DNA of 14,479 bases from contig JAICJM010000093.1 in assembly GCA_025928435.1 (NCBI GenBank), forward strand, positions 1 to 14,479, in the 5' to 3' direction. Within the stretch, counting starts at the first letter, position 1. Every line of letters starts with the position of its first letter. The DNA comes from Thermoleophilia bacterium (GTDB lineage: Bacteria; Actinomycetota; Thermoleophilia; Gaiellales; JAICJC01). The position numbers were made by a program, and so were the translations under genes. Below, piece after piece: positions 6,582 to 13,711 of this stretch. The notes under the pieces are model-generated. The model had not been told where the DNA came from, ran no database searches, and saw only the letters and a list, made by a program, of their open reading frames with translations.

Positions 6582-9500
6582 GCAGCACCAGCCGCCGGTG
6601 CCCCTTCAGGAACCCGTGCGCCAGCAGCAGCCGCTCCGCCTCGGTGCCCGCGATCGGCTCGCCGTCGACCCGCTCCGGGGCCAGCCGGCGGGCACGGCCG
6701 CGCTCCACCAGGTTCGCGAGCGCCGCGATCGCCGGCTCGAGCAGCTCCGGCTCGAACGTGACCAGGCCGCGGCCGCCGCGCTCGACGTAGAGCGCCGGAC
6801 GGCCGCCCGCGAGCACGATCCACGCGCCGGCGACCCGGGCCGGACGGCGGGCGGACTCGGGCCAGGGCCGCGTCGCGCCGTACGGGTTGGCCGGATCGAT
6901 GGCGGACAGGACGAGCGCCGGGGCGTCGGGATCGGGGTCGCGGACGTCGCGGAGCCGCTCGACGGCGGTCGGCGCGGCGAACTGGGCGCCGCCGAGGCCC
7001 TCGACGAAGTAACCGCGCTGGCAGCGCCCGGCCTCCTCCATCATGCGCAGCTCCCCGTAGACGGCCGAGAACCCGCCCGGGATGCCCTCGGCGAGGACGG
7101 CCGCGCGGGTCAGCACGCCGTGGCGGTCGAGCAGCGTCTCGGCCAATGCCCGCGCCCGCTCGGCCGCGGAGGGGGCCGAGGCGGCGAGCGTCTCGACGAG
7201 CGACCAGCGGCCGCGGGCCGCCGGGAGCGACGAGGTCGGCCGGGCCCGCCGCGTGACGCGACCGGACGCCACGGCGGGCGGGGGCGGCAGCGCGCGCAGG
7301 ACGGCCCCGCCCCGCAGCGGGTGCCAGGAGTCGTTGGTGACGATGCCGTCCCAGGCCAGCGACCACAGCTCCGCGAGCACCGTGCGGTCGGCCTCGCCCA
7401 CGAGCGCGGCGAGGTCGGCGAAGAACGACGGCCCGCGGGAGCGCAGCGCCGCGACGATCGGATGCTCGGGCGCCTCGGCCGGCGTGTGCAGGAGCGCGGT
7501 CTCGCCCCGCAGGTAGAGCGCCACCTTGCCCCGGCCGGCGCCGACCCAGGCCAGCTCCCCGCCGGCGCACAGCTCGTCGAGCATGTCCTGGCGGTAGCCG
7601 GGGACGCGGAGGGGCAGGATGTCCGACTCCCACGCCGTCACCGGGAGCGCGACGCCCTGCAGCTGGGCGACGACGTCGCGCAGGCGATCGATGCCGCGCC
7701 CGGCATCGCGGCCGACGCCCTGCCAGGCCGGCAGGAACCGCCCCAGCGCATCGGCCTCGACGGGCTCGACGGCACGCCGGATCGAGGCGAGCGTCCGCCG
7801 CCGGACGCGTCGCAGGACGTCCGGCGTGATCCACTCGCGGCCGCCGCCACCGGGACGGAAGCCGCCCTCGACCACGTCGCCGTCGGCCTCCAGGCGACGT
7901 AGCTCGGGGCCGGCGTCGACCCCCCAGCGCGTACGCAGGTCGTCCGCCGTGAACGGCCCGTGCGTGCGGGCGTAGCGCAGCACCAGCCGCCTCAGCGCGT
8001 CCGGCGCCGGCTCGAGGAACGCGTCCGGGAGGCCGCGCGGCGGGACCACGCCCAGACCGTCGCGGTAGAGGCCCGTGTCCTCGGCGGCGATATAGCGCTC
8101 CTCCCCCGCCACCCGGACCGCGGCCGCCCGGCGCTGGGAGATCAGCTCGTCCAGGTGCTCGGCCACGCCGCGCTCGGCCGCCTCGCCCGCGGACAGATCG
8201 CCCAGCCGGCGGAGCAGGTCGTGCCCCTGGTCGATCGTCGGCGCCCGGCCCTCACCCTGCAGCTCGCGCTCGACCTGGTCGATCGCGTCGGCGTCGAGCA
8301 GCTCGCGCAGATCGTCGTTGCGCAGCAGCTCGGCGAGCAGCGCCCGGTCGAGCTGGAGCGCCTGGGCGCGCCGCTCGGCGGCGGGCGCGTCGCCCTCGTA
8401 CATGTAGGTCGCGATGTAGTCGAAGAGCAGCGCCGAGGCGAAGGGCGACGGCTGCGCCGACTCCACCTCGACCACGCGCACGCTGCCGCGGCCGATGGCC
8501 TCGAGCAGGCCCTTCAGCGCGGGCACCTCGAACACGTCGGAGAGCACCTCCCGGTACGTCTCGAGCAGCACGGGGAACGAGCCGTACTTGATCGCCACCT
8601 GCTGGAGGTCGTGGGCCTTCAGCCGCTGCTGCCAGAGCGGCGTGCGCTGGCCGGGCCGGCGCCGGGGCAGGAGCAGCGCCCGGGCGGCGTTCTCGCGGAA
8701 CCGCCCGGCGAAGAGCGGGCTCCCCGCGACCCGCTCGACCAGCAGGTCGTCGAGCTCGGACGGCGGGATCGCGATCAGGTCGACCGGCGGCGGCGTGTCC
8801 GAGTCGGGCAGCCGCAGGGCGATGCCGTCGTCGGCCCACATCGCCTCCACCTCGATGCCGAGCGAGGCCGCCATCCGCGCCTCGAGCGCGAGCGCCCAGG
8901 GGGCGTGGACGCGGCCGCCGAACGGCGAGAGCACGCAGACCCGCCAGTCGCCGATCTCGTCGCGGAAGCGCTCGACGACGATCGTGCGGTCGGAGGGGAT
9001 GACGCCGGTGTGGGCCTCCTGGTCGTCCAGGTAGGCGTGCAGGTTCTTCGCGGCCCGCTCGTCGAGGTCGGCCGGGAAGCGGCGCATGCGGGCGGCCTCT
9101 CCGACGGCGCGGCCCAGCTCGTACGGGCGGCCGACGCCGTCGCCCTTCCAGAACGGCATGCGGCCGGGCACGCCGGGTGCCGGGGAGACCAGCACGCGGT
9201 CGCGGGTGATCTGCTCGATCCGCCACGACGACGCGCCGAGCTGGAACACCTCGCCCTGGCGGGCCTCGTAGACCATCTCCTCGTCGAGCTCCCCGACGCG
9301 GGCGCCGGAGTCGACCAGGAAGACGCCGTAGAGGCCACGGTCGGGGATCGTGCCGCCGCTCGTGACGGCGAGCCGGCGGGCGTCGGGGCGCGCGCGGACG
9401 ATGCCGGCGGTGCGGTCCCAGACGATCCGCGGGCGCAGCTCCGCGAACTCCTCGGACGGGTAGCGGCCGGCGAGCATGTCGAGCACGCCCTCGAACTGGG

Positions 9501-10821
9501 CCCGCGAGAGCTCGCGGTATGGGTGCGCGCGGGTCACGAGGTCGTAGAGCTCGTCGACCGTCCAGTCGTCGAGCGCCGTCGCTGCCACGAGCTGCTGGGC
9601 GAGCACGTCGAGCGGCTGGCGGGGGACGCGGGTGTGCTCGATCTCGCCCCGGCGCATCCGGTCGACGACGACGGCCGTCTCGAGCAGGTCGCCGCGGTAC
9701 TTGGGCATGAAGCGGCCGAGCGACGGCGCGTCGACCTGGTGGCCGGCGCGGCCGACCCGCTGCAGCCCGGCGGCGACGGACTTGGGCGACTCGACCTGCA
9801 CGACCAGGTCGATCGCGCCCATGTCGATCCCGAGCTCGAGCGACGATGTGGCGACGAGCGCCGGCAGCTGCCCCGACTTCAGCAGATCCTCGATCTCGAG
9901 CCGCTGCTCGCGGGCGATCGACCCGTGGTGGGCGCGGGCGATGTCGGCCTCGGCGAGGTCGTTGAGGCGATGGGCGACGCGCTCGGCCGACCGCCGGTTG
10001 TTCACGAAGACGAGCGTCGAGCGGTGCGCCTGGACGAGCTCGAGCAGGCGCGGGTAGAGCGCCGGCCAGATCGACTGGCGCGGCTCGCCGTCGACCTCCG
10101 CCGAGCCGCCCAGCTCCCGCATGTCCTCGACCGGCACGATCACCTGCAGGTCGAGCTCCTTGGCGGCGCCCGCATCGACGATCTCGACGTCGCGGTCGCG
10201 CCCGCCCAGGAACCGGGCGATCTCCTCCAGCGGCCGCTGGGTGGCGGAGAGGCCGACCCGCTGGACGTCGCGGCCGGCCAGGTGCGCGAGCCGCTCGAGC
10301 GAGAGCGCCAGGTGGGTGCCGCGCTTGCCGCCCGCCATGGCGTGGATCTCGTCGACGATCACGGTTTCGGCCGAGGCGAGCATGTCCCGCGCGGCCGAGG
10401 TCAGGATCAGGTAGAGCGACTCGGGCGTCGTGATCAGGATGTCGGGCGGGTGGCGGCGCATCGACGTGCGCTCGCGCTGGGGCGTGTCGCCGCTGCGGAC
10501 GCCGACGGTGACCGGCCGGGGCAGCTCGATGCCGGCGAGCGGCGCGCGCAGGTTCTTCTCGATGTCGTGGTTGAGCGCCTTCAGCGGCGAGACGTACACG
10601 ACCCGGGTGCCCCGCTCGTCGGGGTCGCGGACGAAGCCGTCGATCGCGCCCAGGAACGCGGCGAGCGTCTTGCCGGAGCCGGTGGGCGCCAGGATCAGCG
10701 AGTGGCGGCCGGCGGCGATCGGCGGCCAGCCCAGCCGCTGCGCCTTCGTCGGCTCGGCGAACGAGCGCCGGAACCAGTCGGCGACGGGCGGCGTGAAGGT
10801 GGCGAGGTGGTCGCGGGGCAT
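6574..10821 (-). CDS. lhr: Lhr-type superfamily 2 DNA helicase, full length
   Basis: Lhr is a DNA-dependent ATPase and 3'-5' translocase tied to DNA repair. The 1415 residues are close to the long bacterial form (about 1500), not the short Lhr core. Visible motifs are APTGSGKT (45-52), TTPESL (131-136), DEIH (157-160), LSAT (191-194), HHGSIAREQR (298-307), ATSSLELGIDMG (324-335) and QRVGRAGH (354-361); a winged-helix/beta-barrel region and the long C-terminal extension of family members follow, ending near GFLKGHRRL. ATG 10821 starts at the expected distance from motif I. It lacks a Shine-Dalgarno but has TACCCT (10834-10829) 7 nt upstream, suggesting a leaderless mRNA. It heads the lhr-nei-ADP-ribosylglycohydrolase block. 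Confidence 0.97.
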   Translation of the reverse strand: MPRDHLATFTPPVADWFRRSFAEPTKAQRLGWPPIAAGRHSLILAPTGSGKTLAAFLGAIDGFVRDPDERGTRVVYVSPLKALNHDIEKNLRAPLAGIELPRPVTVGVRSGDTPQRERTSMRRHPPDILITTPESLYLILTSAARDMLASAETVIVDEIHAMAGGKRGTHLALSLERLAHLAGRDVQRVGLSATQRPLEEIARFLGGRDRDVEIVDAGAAKELDLQVIVPVEDMRELGGSAEVDGEPRQSIWPALYPRLLELVQAHRSTLVFVNNRRSAERVAHRLNDLAEADIARAHHGSIAREQRLEIEDLLKSGQLPALVATSSLELGIDMGAIDLVVQVESPKSVAAGLQRVGRAGHQVDAPSLGRFMPKYRGDLLETAVVVDRMRRGEIEHTRVPRQPLDVLAQQLVAATALDDWTVDELYDLVTRAHPYRELSRAQFEGVLDMLAGRYPSEEFAELRPRIVWDRTAGIVRARPDARRLAVTSGGTIPDRGLYGVFLVDSGARVGELDEEMVYEARQGEVFQLGASSWRIEQITRDRVLVSPAPGVPGRMPFWKGDGVGRPYELGRAVGEAARMRRFPADLDERAAKNLHAYLDDQEAHTGVIPSDRTIVVERFRDEIGDWRVCVLSPFGGRVHAPWALALEARMAASLGIEVEAMWADDGIALRLPDSDTPPPVDLIAIPPSELDDLLVERVAGSPLFAGRFRENAARALLLPRRRPGQRTPLWQQRLKAHDLQQVAIKYGSFPVLLETYREVLSDVFEVPALKGLLEAIGRGSVRVVEVESAQPSPFASALLFDYIATYMYEGDAPAAERRAQALQLDRALLAELLRNDDLRELLDADAIDQVERELQGEGRAPTIDQGHDLLRRLGDLSAGEAAERGVAEHLDELISQRRAAAVRVAGEERYIAAEDTGLYRDGLGVVPPRGLPDAFLEPAPDALRRLVLRYARTHGPFTADDLRTRWGVDAGPELRRLEADGDVVEGGFRPGGGGREWITPDVLRRVRRRTLASIRRAVEPVEADALGRFLPAWQGVGRDAGRGIDRLRDVVAQLQGVALPVTAWESDILPLRVPGYRQDMLDELCAGGELAWVGAGRGKVALYLRGETALLHTPAEAPEHPIVAALRSRGPSFFADLAALVGEADRTVLAELWSLAWDGIVTNDSWHPLRGGAVLRALPPPPAVASGRVTRRARPTSSLPAARGRWSLVETLAASAPSAAERARALAETLLDRHGVLTRAAVLAEGIPGGFSAVYGELRMMEEAGRCQRGYFVEGLGGAQFAAPTAVERLRDVRDPDPDAPALVLSAIDPANPYGATRPWPESARRPARVAGAWIVLAGGRPALYVERGGRGLVTFEPELLEPAIAALANLVERGRARRLAPERVDGEPIAGTEAERLLLAHGFLKGHRRLVLRA

Positions 10822-10871
10822 GTCTGGAAGGGTAGAGGGGTCGCGGCCAGCGAGCCTAGAATGTTTCGGAC
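10822..10871. promoter_or_regulatory. Divergent promoter region between lhr and a small membrane protein gene
   Basis: On the minus strand TACCCT (10834-10829) is 7 nt from the lhr ATG. On the plus strand TAGAAT (10857-10862), one base from TATAAT, is 9 nt from ATG 10872. Neither gene shows a Shine-Dalgarno, and neither hexamer has a recognisable -35 partner. The spacing suits leaderless transcripts in both directions. Confidence 0.45.
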
Positions 10872-11162
10872 ATGGACCGCCGCCGTCTCGTCGTTGCGGT
10901 GCTCGCCTTCACCTCGCTCGCGCTGGCCCTCGCGGGCGTGGTCGTCTGGCAAGAGATGTCGCCGTCGATCGCCGCTCTTGAGGCCCACTGCTCGAGCCGC
11001 AGAACGCTCGGATGCGGGCTTGCGTTCCCCCCTCCGTATCGCCTGCATCCGCTGCGGGCGGAGCTGCTGTGGGCGGCGGCCGCGGTCACAGGCTTGCTCG
11101 CGGTCGGGCAGACGCTGCGTCCGTACCGTCGCCGCGACGGCGCCGTCCGGGCCGCGAGCTGA
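10872..11162 (+). CDS. Small two-helix membrane protein, hypothetical
   Basis: The product is 96 residues with an N-terminal MDRRR and a hydrophobic helix (about 6-26), an external-looking loop of about 40 residues holding Cys40 and Cys48 and several prolines, and a second helix (about 66-84) followed by RPYRRRDG, so both ends are probably cytoplasmic. The two loop cysteines could form a disulfide. I recognise no family. The ATG at 10872 follows a TAGAAT hexamer by 9 nt. It precedes the HD-domain gene by 59 bp, in which a separate promoter appears, so it need not be part of that operon. Confidence 0.55.
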   Translation: MDRRRLVVAVLAFTSLALALAGVVVWQEMSPSIAALEAHCSSRRTLGCGLAFPPPYRLHPLRAELLWAAAAVTGLLAVGQTLRPYRRRDGAVRAAS

Positions 11163-11184
11163 CGTCCCGCCGCGCGCGCTCGCC

Positions 11185-11216
11185 TACGATCCCCCGACCG
11201 GACGGAGACGAGGAGG
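11185..11216 (+). promoter_or_regulatory. Probable -10 and ribosome binding site of the HD-domain gene
   Basis: TACGAT at 11185-11190 fits the TANNNT actinobacterial -10, and AGGAGG at 11211-11216 lies 5 nt before ATG 11222. The implied leader is about 24 nt. No convincing -35 is present. Confidence 0.45.
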
Positions 11217-11221
11217 ATCGC

Positions 11222-11791
11222 ATGGAGACGGTGGGGTTCGTGCACATGGCCGACGGGACGGCCGAGGACTACGCCCTGCTCGACCGGGTGCAGGAGCCGT
11301 ACAACGCCGCCGTGGCCGACCGGCTGCTCGTCGCCCTCGACGGGCTCAAGGCCTCGCTGGCCGGCTACCAGGTCTCGCGCTACGAGCACTCGCTCCAGTC
11401 CGCCACCCGCGCGCTGCGCGACGGGCGCAGCGAGGAGTACGTCGTCGCCGCGCTCCTGCACGACATCGGCGACGAGCTCGCGCCGTGGACGCACGGCGAG
11501 ATGACCGCCGCGATCATGAAGCCCTTCATCGCGCCGGACATCTGCTGGATCGTCAAGCACCACGGCCTGTTCCAGATGTACTACTACGCGCACTTCAGCG
11601 GGGGCGACCGCAACGCCCGCGACCGCTTCAAGGATCACCCCTGCTACGACGCGACCGTCGAGTTCTGCGAGCTCTACGACCAGAACTGCTTCGACCCCGC
11701 GTACGACTCGCTCCCGGTCGAGGAGTTCGAGCCGATGGTGCGGCGGGTGTTCTCCGAGCCGCGCTGGCTGGACGACTCGGCGCTTCCGTGA
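11222..11791 (+). CDS. HD-domain protein resembling PhnZ/MIOX mixed-valence di-iron oxygenases
   Basis: The protein has 189 residues. Candidate metal ligands are His56 (YEHSLQSA), His80-Asp81 (AALLHDIGD), His91 (THGEM), His114 (IVKHHGLF) and Asp153 (ELYDQN). The order and the flanking words, EHSLQ.A, AALLHD.G and W(T/Q)HE/GE, correspond to PhnZ, which cleaves the C-P bond of a hydroxyphosphonate with O2, and less closely to myo-inositol oxygenase. The H-HD-H-H-D set also fits two-metal HD phosphohydrolases, so an oxygenase role is inference. The gap between Asp81 and His91 is about ten residues shorter than in PhnZ. A PhnP-like gene follows 24 bp downstream, in the same direction, making a phosphonate-related job attractive; no phnY or C-P lyase gene is in the window. 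Confidence 0.7.
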   Translation: METVGFVHMADGTAEDYALLDRVQEPYNAAVADRLLVALDGLKASLAGYQVSRYEHSLQSATRALRDGRSEEYVVAALLHDIGDELAPWTHGEMTAAIMKPFIAPDICWIVKHHGLFQMYYYAHFSGGDRNARDRFKDHPCYDATVEFCELYDQNCFDPAYDSLPVEEFEPMVRRVFSEPRWLDDSALP

Positions 11792-11815
11792 CAGCCGCGG
11801 GCGGGTGACCGGCCC

Positions 11816-12541
11816 GTGCTGATCGAGGTGCTGGGCTCGTCGGCCGGGTGGCCGATCCCCCGGCTCGGCTGCGACTGCCCCCAGTGCACGTCGGTCGATC
11901 CCCGCGACCGCCGGCTGCGCTCATCGCTGCTGCTCGACCGGCGGGTGCTCGTCGACGCCGGCCCGGACGCCTACGCCCAGCTGCTGCGGGCGGACGCGGT
12001 GCCCGAGCAGGTCGTCCTCACCCACGACCACCACGACCACATGCTCGGCCTGCACGTGCTCTCGAAGCTCGGCCGCATCCCGCTCCACTGCACGAAGGAG
12101 TGCGAGAAGGGCCTGCGAGTGATCTTCCCCCGGCTCGACTTCCGGATCATGCATCTGACGCCGGGCGTTCCCGCCGAGCTCGGCGAGGGCCTGCGCGTGC
12201 AGGCGTTCGACGTCGACCACAGCCAGACGACGCGGACGATGGGGTTGCGCTTCACCGACGGCGGCGGGCACACGCTCGCCTACATGCCCGACCTGGGCGC
12301 GCTGCCCGGCTCCAAGCTCGCCCGCGACGCCGACGTGGCCATCGTCGACGGGTCGACACGCTCGCGGCCCGTCCGCGGCCACATCCCGATGGAGGAGATC
12401 GCCGGGGCGGCGAAGCGGCTGCGGGCGGGCCGGCTCCTCTTCACGCACATCGGCCACCGCACGGGCACCCACGCCGAGCTCTCGGGGTGGCTGCCCGCGG
12501 GGGCCGACGTCGCGTACGACGGTCTCCAGATCGAGCTCTGA
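11816..12541 (+). CDS. PhnP-like metallo-beta-lactamase phosphodiesterase
   Basis: PhnP opens the cyclic phosphate of 5-phosphoribosyl 1,2-cyclic phosphate, a product of C-P lyase. This 241-residue protein keeps the whole PhnP pattern: THDHHDH (His70, His72, Asp74, His75), His135, Asp159 and His211 for the dinuclear site, His189 at the position of the PhnP catalytic histidine, and CDCPQC with Cys19, Cys21, Cys24 plus His214 for the separate structural zinc that distinguishes PhnP from most relatives. The C-terminal VAYDGLQIEL also matches. Start GTG 11816 has only a weak GGGCGGG upstream and relies on closeness to the HD-domain gene. Its stop leads directly into a hairpin. The fold and metal sites are clear; the substrate here is unknown. 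Confidence 0.85.
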   Translation: MLIEVLGSSAGWPIPRLGCDCPQCTSVDPRDRRLRSSLLLDRRVLVDAGPDAYAQLLRADAVPEQVVLTHDHHDHMLGLHVLSKLGRIPLHCTKECEKGLRVIFPRLDFRIMHLTPGVPAELGEGLRVQAFDVDHSQTTRTMGLRFTDGGGHTLAYMPDLGALPGSKLARDADVAIVDGSTRSRPVRGHIPMEEIAGAAKRLRAGRLLFTHIGHRTGTHAELSGWLPAGADVAYDGLQIEL

Positions 12542-12546
12542 AGACC

Positions 12547-12576
12547 GGGGACAGTCCCCATCCGGGGACTGTCCCC
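12547..12576. repeat. Inverted pair of GGGGACAGTCCCC palindromes (13-bp stem, 4-nt loop)
   Basis: GGGGACAGTCCCC (12547-12559) and its exact reverse complement GGGGACTGTCCCC (12564-12576) flank ATCC. Each half is itself a palindrome around one base. It fills the convergent gap between the PhnP-like stop (12541) and the ogt stop (12580-12578), the position of a two-way terminator. The core follows the GGNGNC-N-GNCNCC pattern of the other elements, but it is doubled instead of being flanked by 9-bp arms. Confidence 0.8.
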
Positions 12577-12577
12577 T

Positions 12578-13141
12578 CTAGAGCCGCAGGTGGCCCGACT
12601 CGAGATCGAGCAGCCAGCGCTTGCACTCGAGCCCGCCGCCGTAGCCGCCCAGGCCGCCGCCGGTGCGCAGCACGCGGTGGCACGGCACGACGATCGGGAT
12701 CGGGTTCTTGGCCATCGCGTTCCCCGCGGCCCGCACCGCCTCGGGGCTGCCGGCGGCAATGGCGAGCTGCTTGTAGGTGCGCACCTGGCCGTACGGGATG
12801 GCGGCGCAGGCCTCGCGGGCGCGAAGCAGGAAGCCCCGCGAGAGCTGCCAGTCGATCGCGGTCGAGAACTCCGTCCGCTTGCCGTCGAAGTACTCGTCGA
12901 GCTCACGGCGCACGCCGTCCAGGCGGGCCGGGGCCTCGAGCACCCGCGGCGAGATCCGCGCCGACAGCTCGGTCAGCACGTCGTCGGTGCGCTCCTTGTC
13001 GAACGCGGTGCGTACGAGGCCGGTCGGCGTGGCGGCCACGAGCATCCGCCCGAACGGGGCGTCCACGGTGGCGTAGGCAACGTCCAAGATTCCCTCCTCG
13101 GCGGCCCGTCGGGCCAGCTCAGTCATGTCGATAGGGGTCAT
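12578..13141 (-). CDS. ogt: Methylated-DNA--protein-cysteine methyltransferase
   Basis: This suicide enzyme transfers alkyl groups from O6-alkylguanine to its own cysteine. The 187 residues include the N-terminal domain (VDAPFGRMLVAATPTGLV), then the DNA-binding segment IPYGQVRTYKQLA with RAAGNAMAKNP, and the active site VPCHRV with Cys154. The start at ATG 13141 overlaps the stop of the sigma factor gene as ATGA, with GGGAG 8-9 nt upstream inside that gene, so the two are translationally coupled. The frame stays open far upstream, but that stretch is antisense-like shadow of the sigma gene. The first 20 residues (TELARRAAEEGILD) form an extra helix ahead of the usual domain. A hairpin follows the stop. 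Confidence 0.95.
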   Translation of the reverse strand: MTPIDMTELARRAAEEGILDVAYATVDAPFGRMLVAATPTGLVRTAFDKERTDDVLTELSARISPRVLEAPARLDGVRRELDEYFDGKRTEFSTAIDWQLSRGFLLRAREACAAIPYGQVRTYKQLAIAAGSPEAVRAAGNAMAKNPIPIVVPCHRVLRTGGGLGGYGGGLECKRWLLDLESGHLRL

Positions 13142-13602
13142 CGAACCCACTCCCTCCGCACGCCGGCCAGGCCGGCGCGCACGTTCTGGCGCGCGGCCGC
13201 CTCCGAGCAGTCGATCACGTCGCCGATGGCGGCGTAGTCGAGGTCGGCAGCGAACCGCAATGCAACTGCTGCGCGCTGCTTCTCCGGCAGCCGCCGCACC
13301 GCCCGCCACAGGGCGGGATCGGACGGCGGCGGCGACACGACCCCCCGGTCGGGCACGTCCGCGACCGGCACCGGCCGGCGGCGGGCGGCCCGATGGGAGT
13401 CGAGCACCTTGCGGGCTGCGATCCGGAGCAGCCATCCGCGCAGGTTCCGGTCGTCCCGCAGGCCCGGATAGGCCCGCAGGGCGGCCAGCATCGTCTCCTG
13501 CCAGCAGTCGTCGGCGTCGATGGGCCCCACGCACGCGGCGAGATACCGGTGTACCTCGCGGCCGTGGCGGTCGATCAGCGTCTGGAACGGCGGCAGTCTC
13601 AC
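13138..13602 (-). CDS. ECF-type RNA polymerase sigma factor
   Basis: The 154-residue protein has a sigma-2 domain (FQTLIDRHGREVHRYLAA, then DADDCWQETMLAALRAY and LRGWLLRIAARKVLDSHR, about 6-72) and a sigma-4 domain (LPEKQRAAVALRFAADLDY through AARQNVRAGLAGVRREW, about 105-152), joined by a proline-rich linker. No anti-sigma gene is adjacent; the downstream gene is ogt, joined by an ATGA overlap. I chose GTG 13602 because the domain begins four residues later. The longest frame would start at 13662 inside a palindromic repeat and add a Ser/Arg-rich tail. No Shine-Dalgarno or autoregulatory GGAAC-type promoter is evident, so the start is the least certain part. Confidence 0.88.
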   Translation of the reverse strand: MRLPPFQTLIDRHGREVHRYLAACVGPIDADDCWQETMLAALRAYPGLRDDRNLRGWLLRIAARKVLDSHRAARRRPVPVADVPDRGVVSPPPSDPALWRAVRRLPEKQRAAVALRFAADLDYAAIGDVIDCSEAAARQNVRAGLAGVRREWVR

Positions 13603-13641
13603 GCAGAAAGAACGCCGGGAGCCGCCAGAACGTGAGATGGA

Positions 13642-13672
13642 TGCAGAGCCGGTGCCGGGCACCGGTTATGCA
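13642..13672. repeat. 31-bp palindromic element, core GGTGCCGGGCACC
   Basis: The core at 13651-13663 has arms extending to CCGG on both sides, and the outermost TGCA (13642-13645 and 13669-13672) pair after a 3-bp unpaired section. Its centre is 35 bp from the centre of the next element. The inner edge is about 40 bp upstream of the sigma factor start. Confidence 0.75.
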
Positions 13673-13676
13673 GGAC

Positions 13677-13707
13677 GCACCAGAAGGGGTCTGACCCCGT
13701 TTGGTGC
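13677..13707. repeat. 31-bp palindromic element, core GGGGTCTGACCCC
   Basis: The core is at 13686-13698. The outer 9-mers GCACCAGAA and GTTTGGTGC pair over six outer bases. On the minus strand its core is identical to the one at 2546-2558. It starts 4 bp after the stop of the siroheme decarboxylase-like gene (13714-13712), so it lies at that gene's 3' end. Confidence 0.8.
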
Positions 13708-13711
13708 ATGG

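Noticed and set aside
7960..11808. 1282-codon plus-strand open frame
   Set aside because: It is antisense to lhr and then out of frame across the HD-domain gene. It has low-complexity composition and no motifs.
11848..13134. 428-codon plus-strand frame
   Set aside because: It runs out of frame through the PhnP-like gene and then antisense to ogt, and is Arg/Pro/Ala-rich throughout.
12578..13534. Longer start for ogt giving a 318-residue protein
   Set aside because: The extra N-terminal 130 residues overlap the sigma factor gene in another frame and show no domain; the ATGA overlap and the family length support ATG 13141.
13138..13662. Sigma factor starting at 13662
   Set aside because: That GTG lies inside a palindromic repeat, and the added residues are Ser/Gly/Arg-rich with no match to the domain. 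GTG 13602 fits the sigma-2 boundary.
13642..13707. CRISPR array or integron attC site
   Set aside because: There are only two units, with different sequences, each internally palindromic, with no spacers and no integrase or cas gene nearby.
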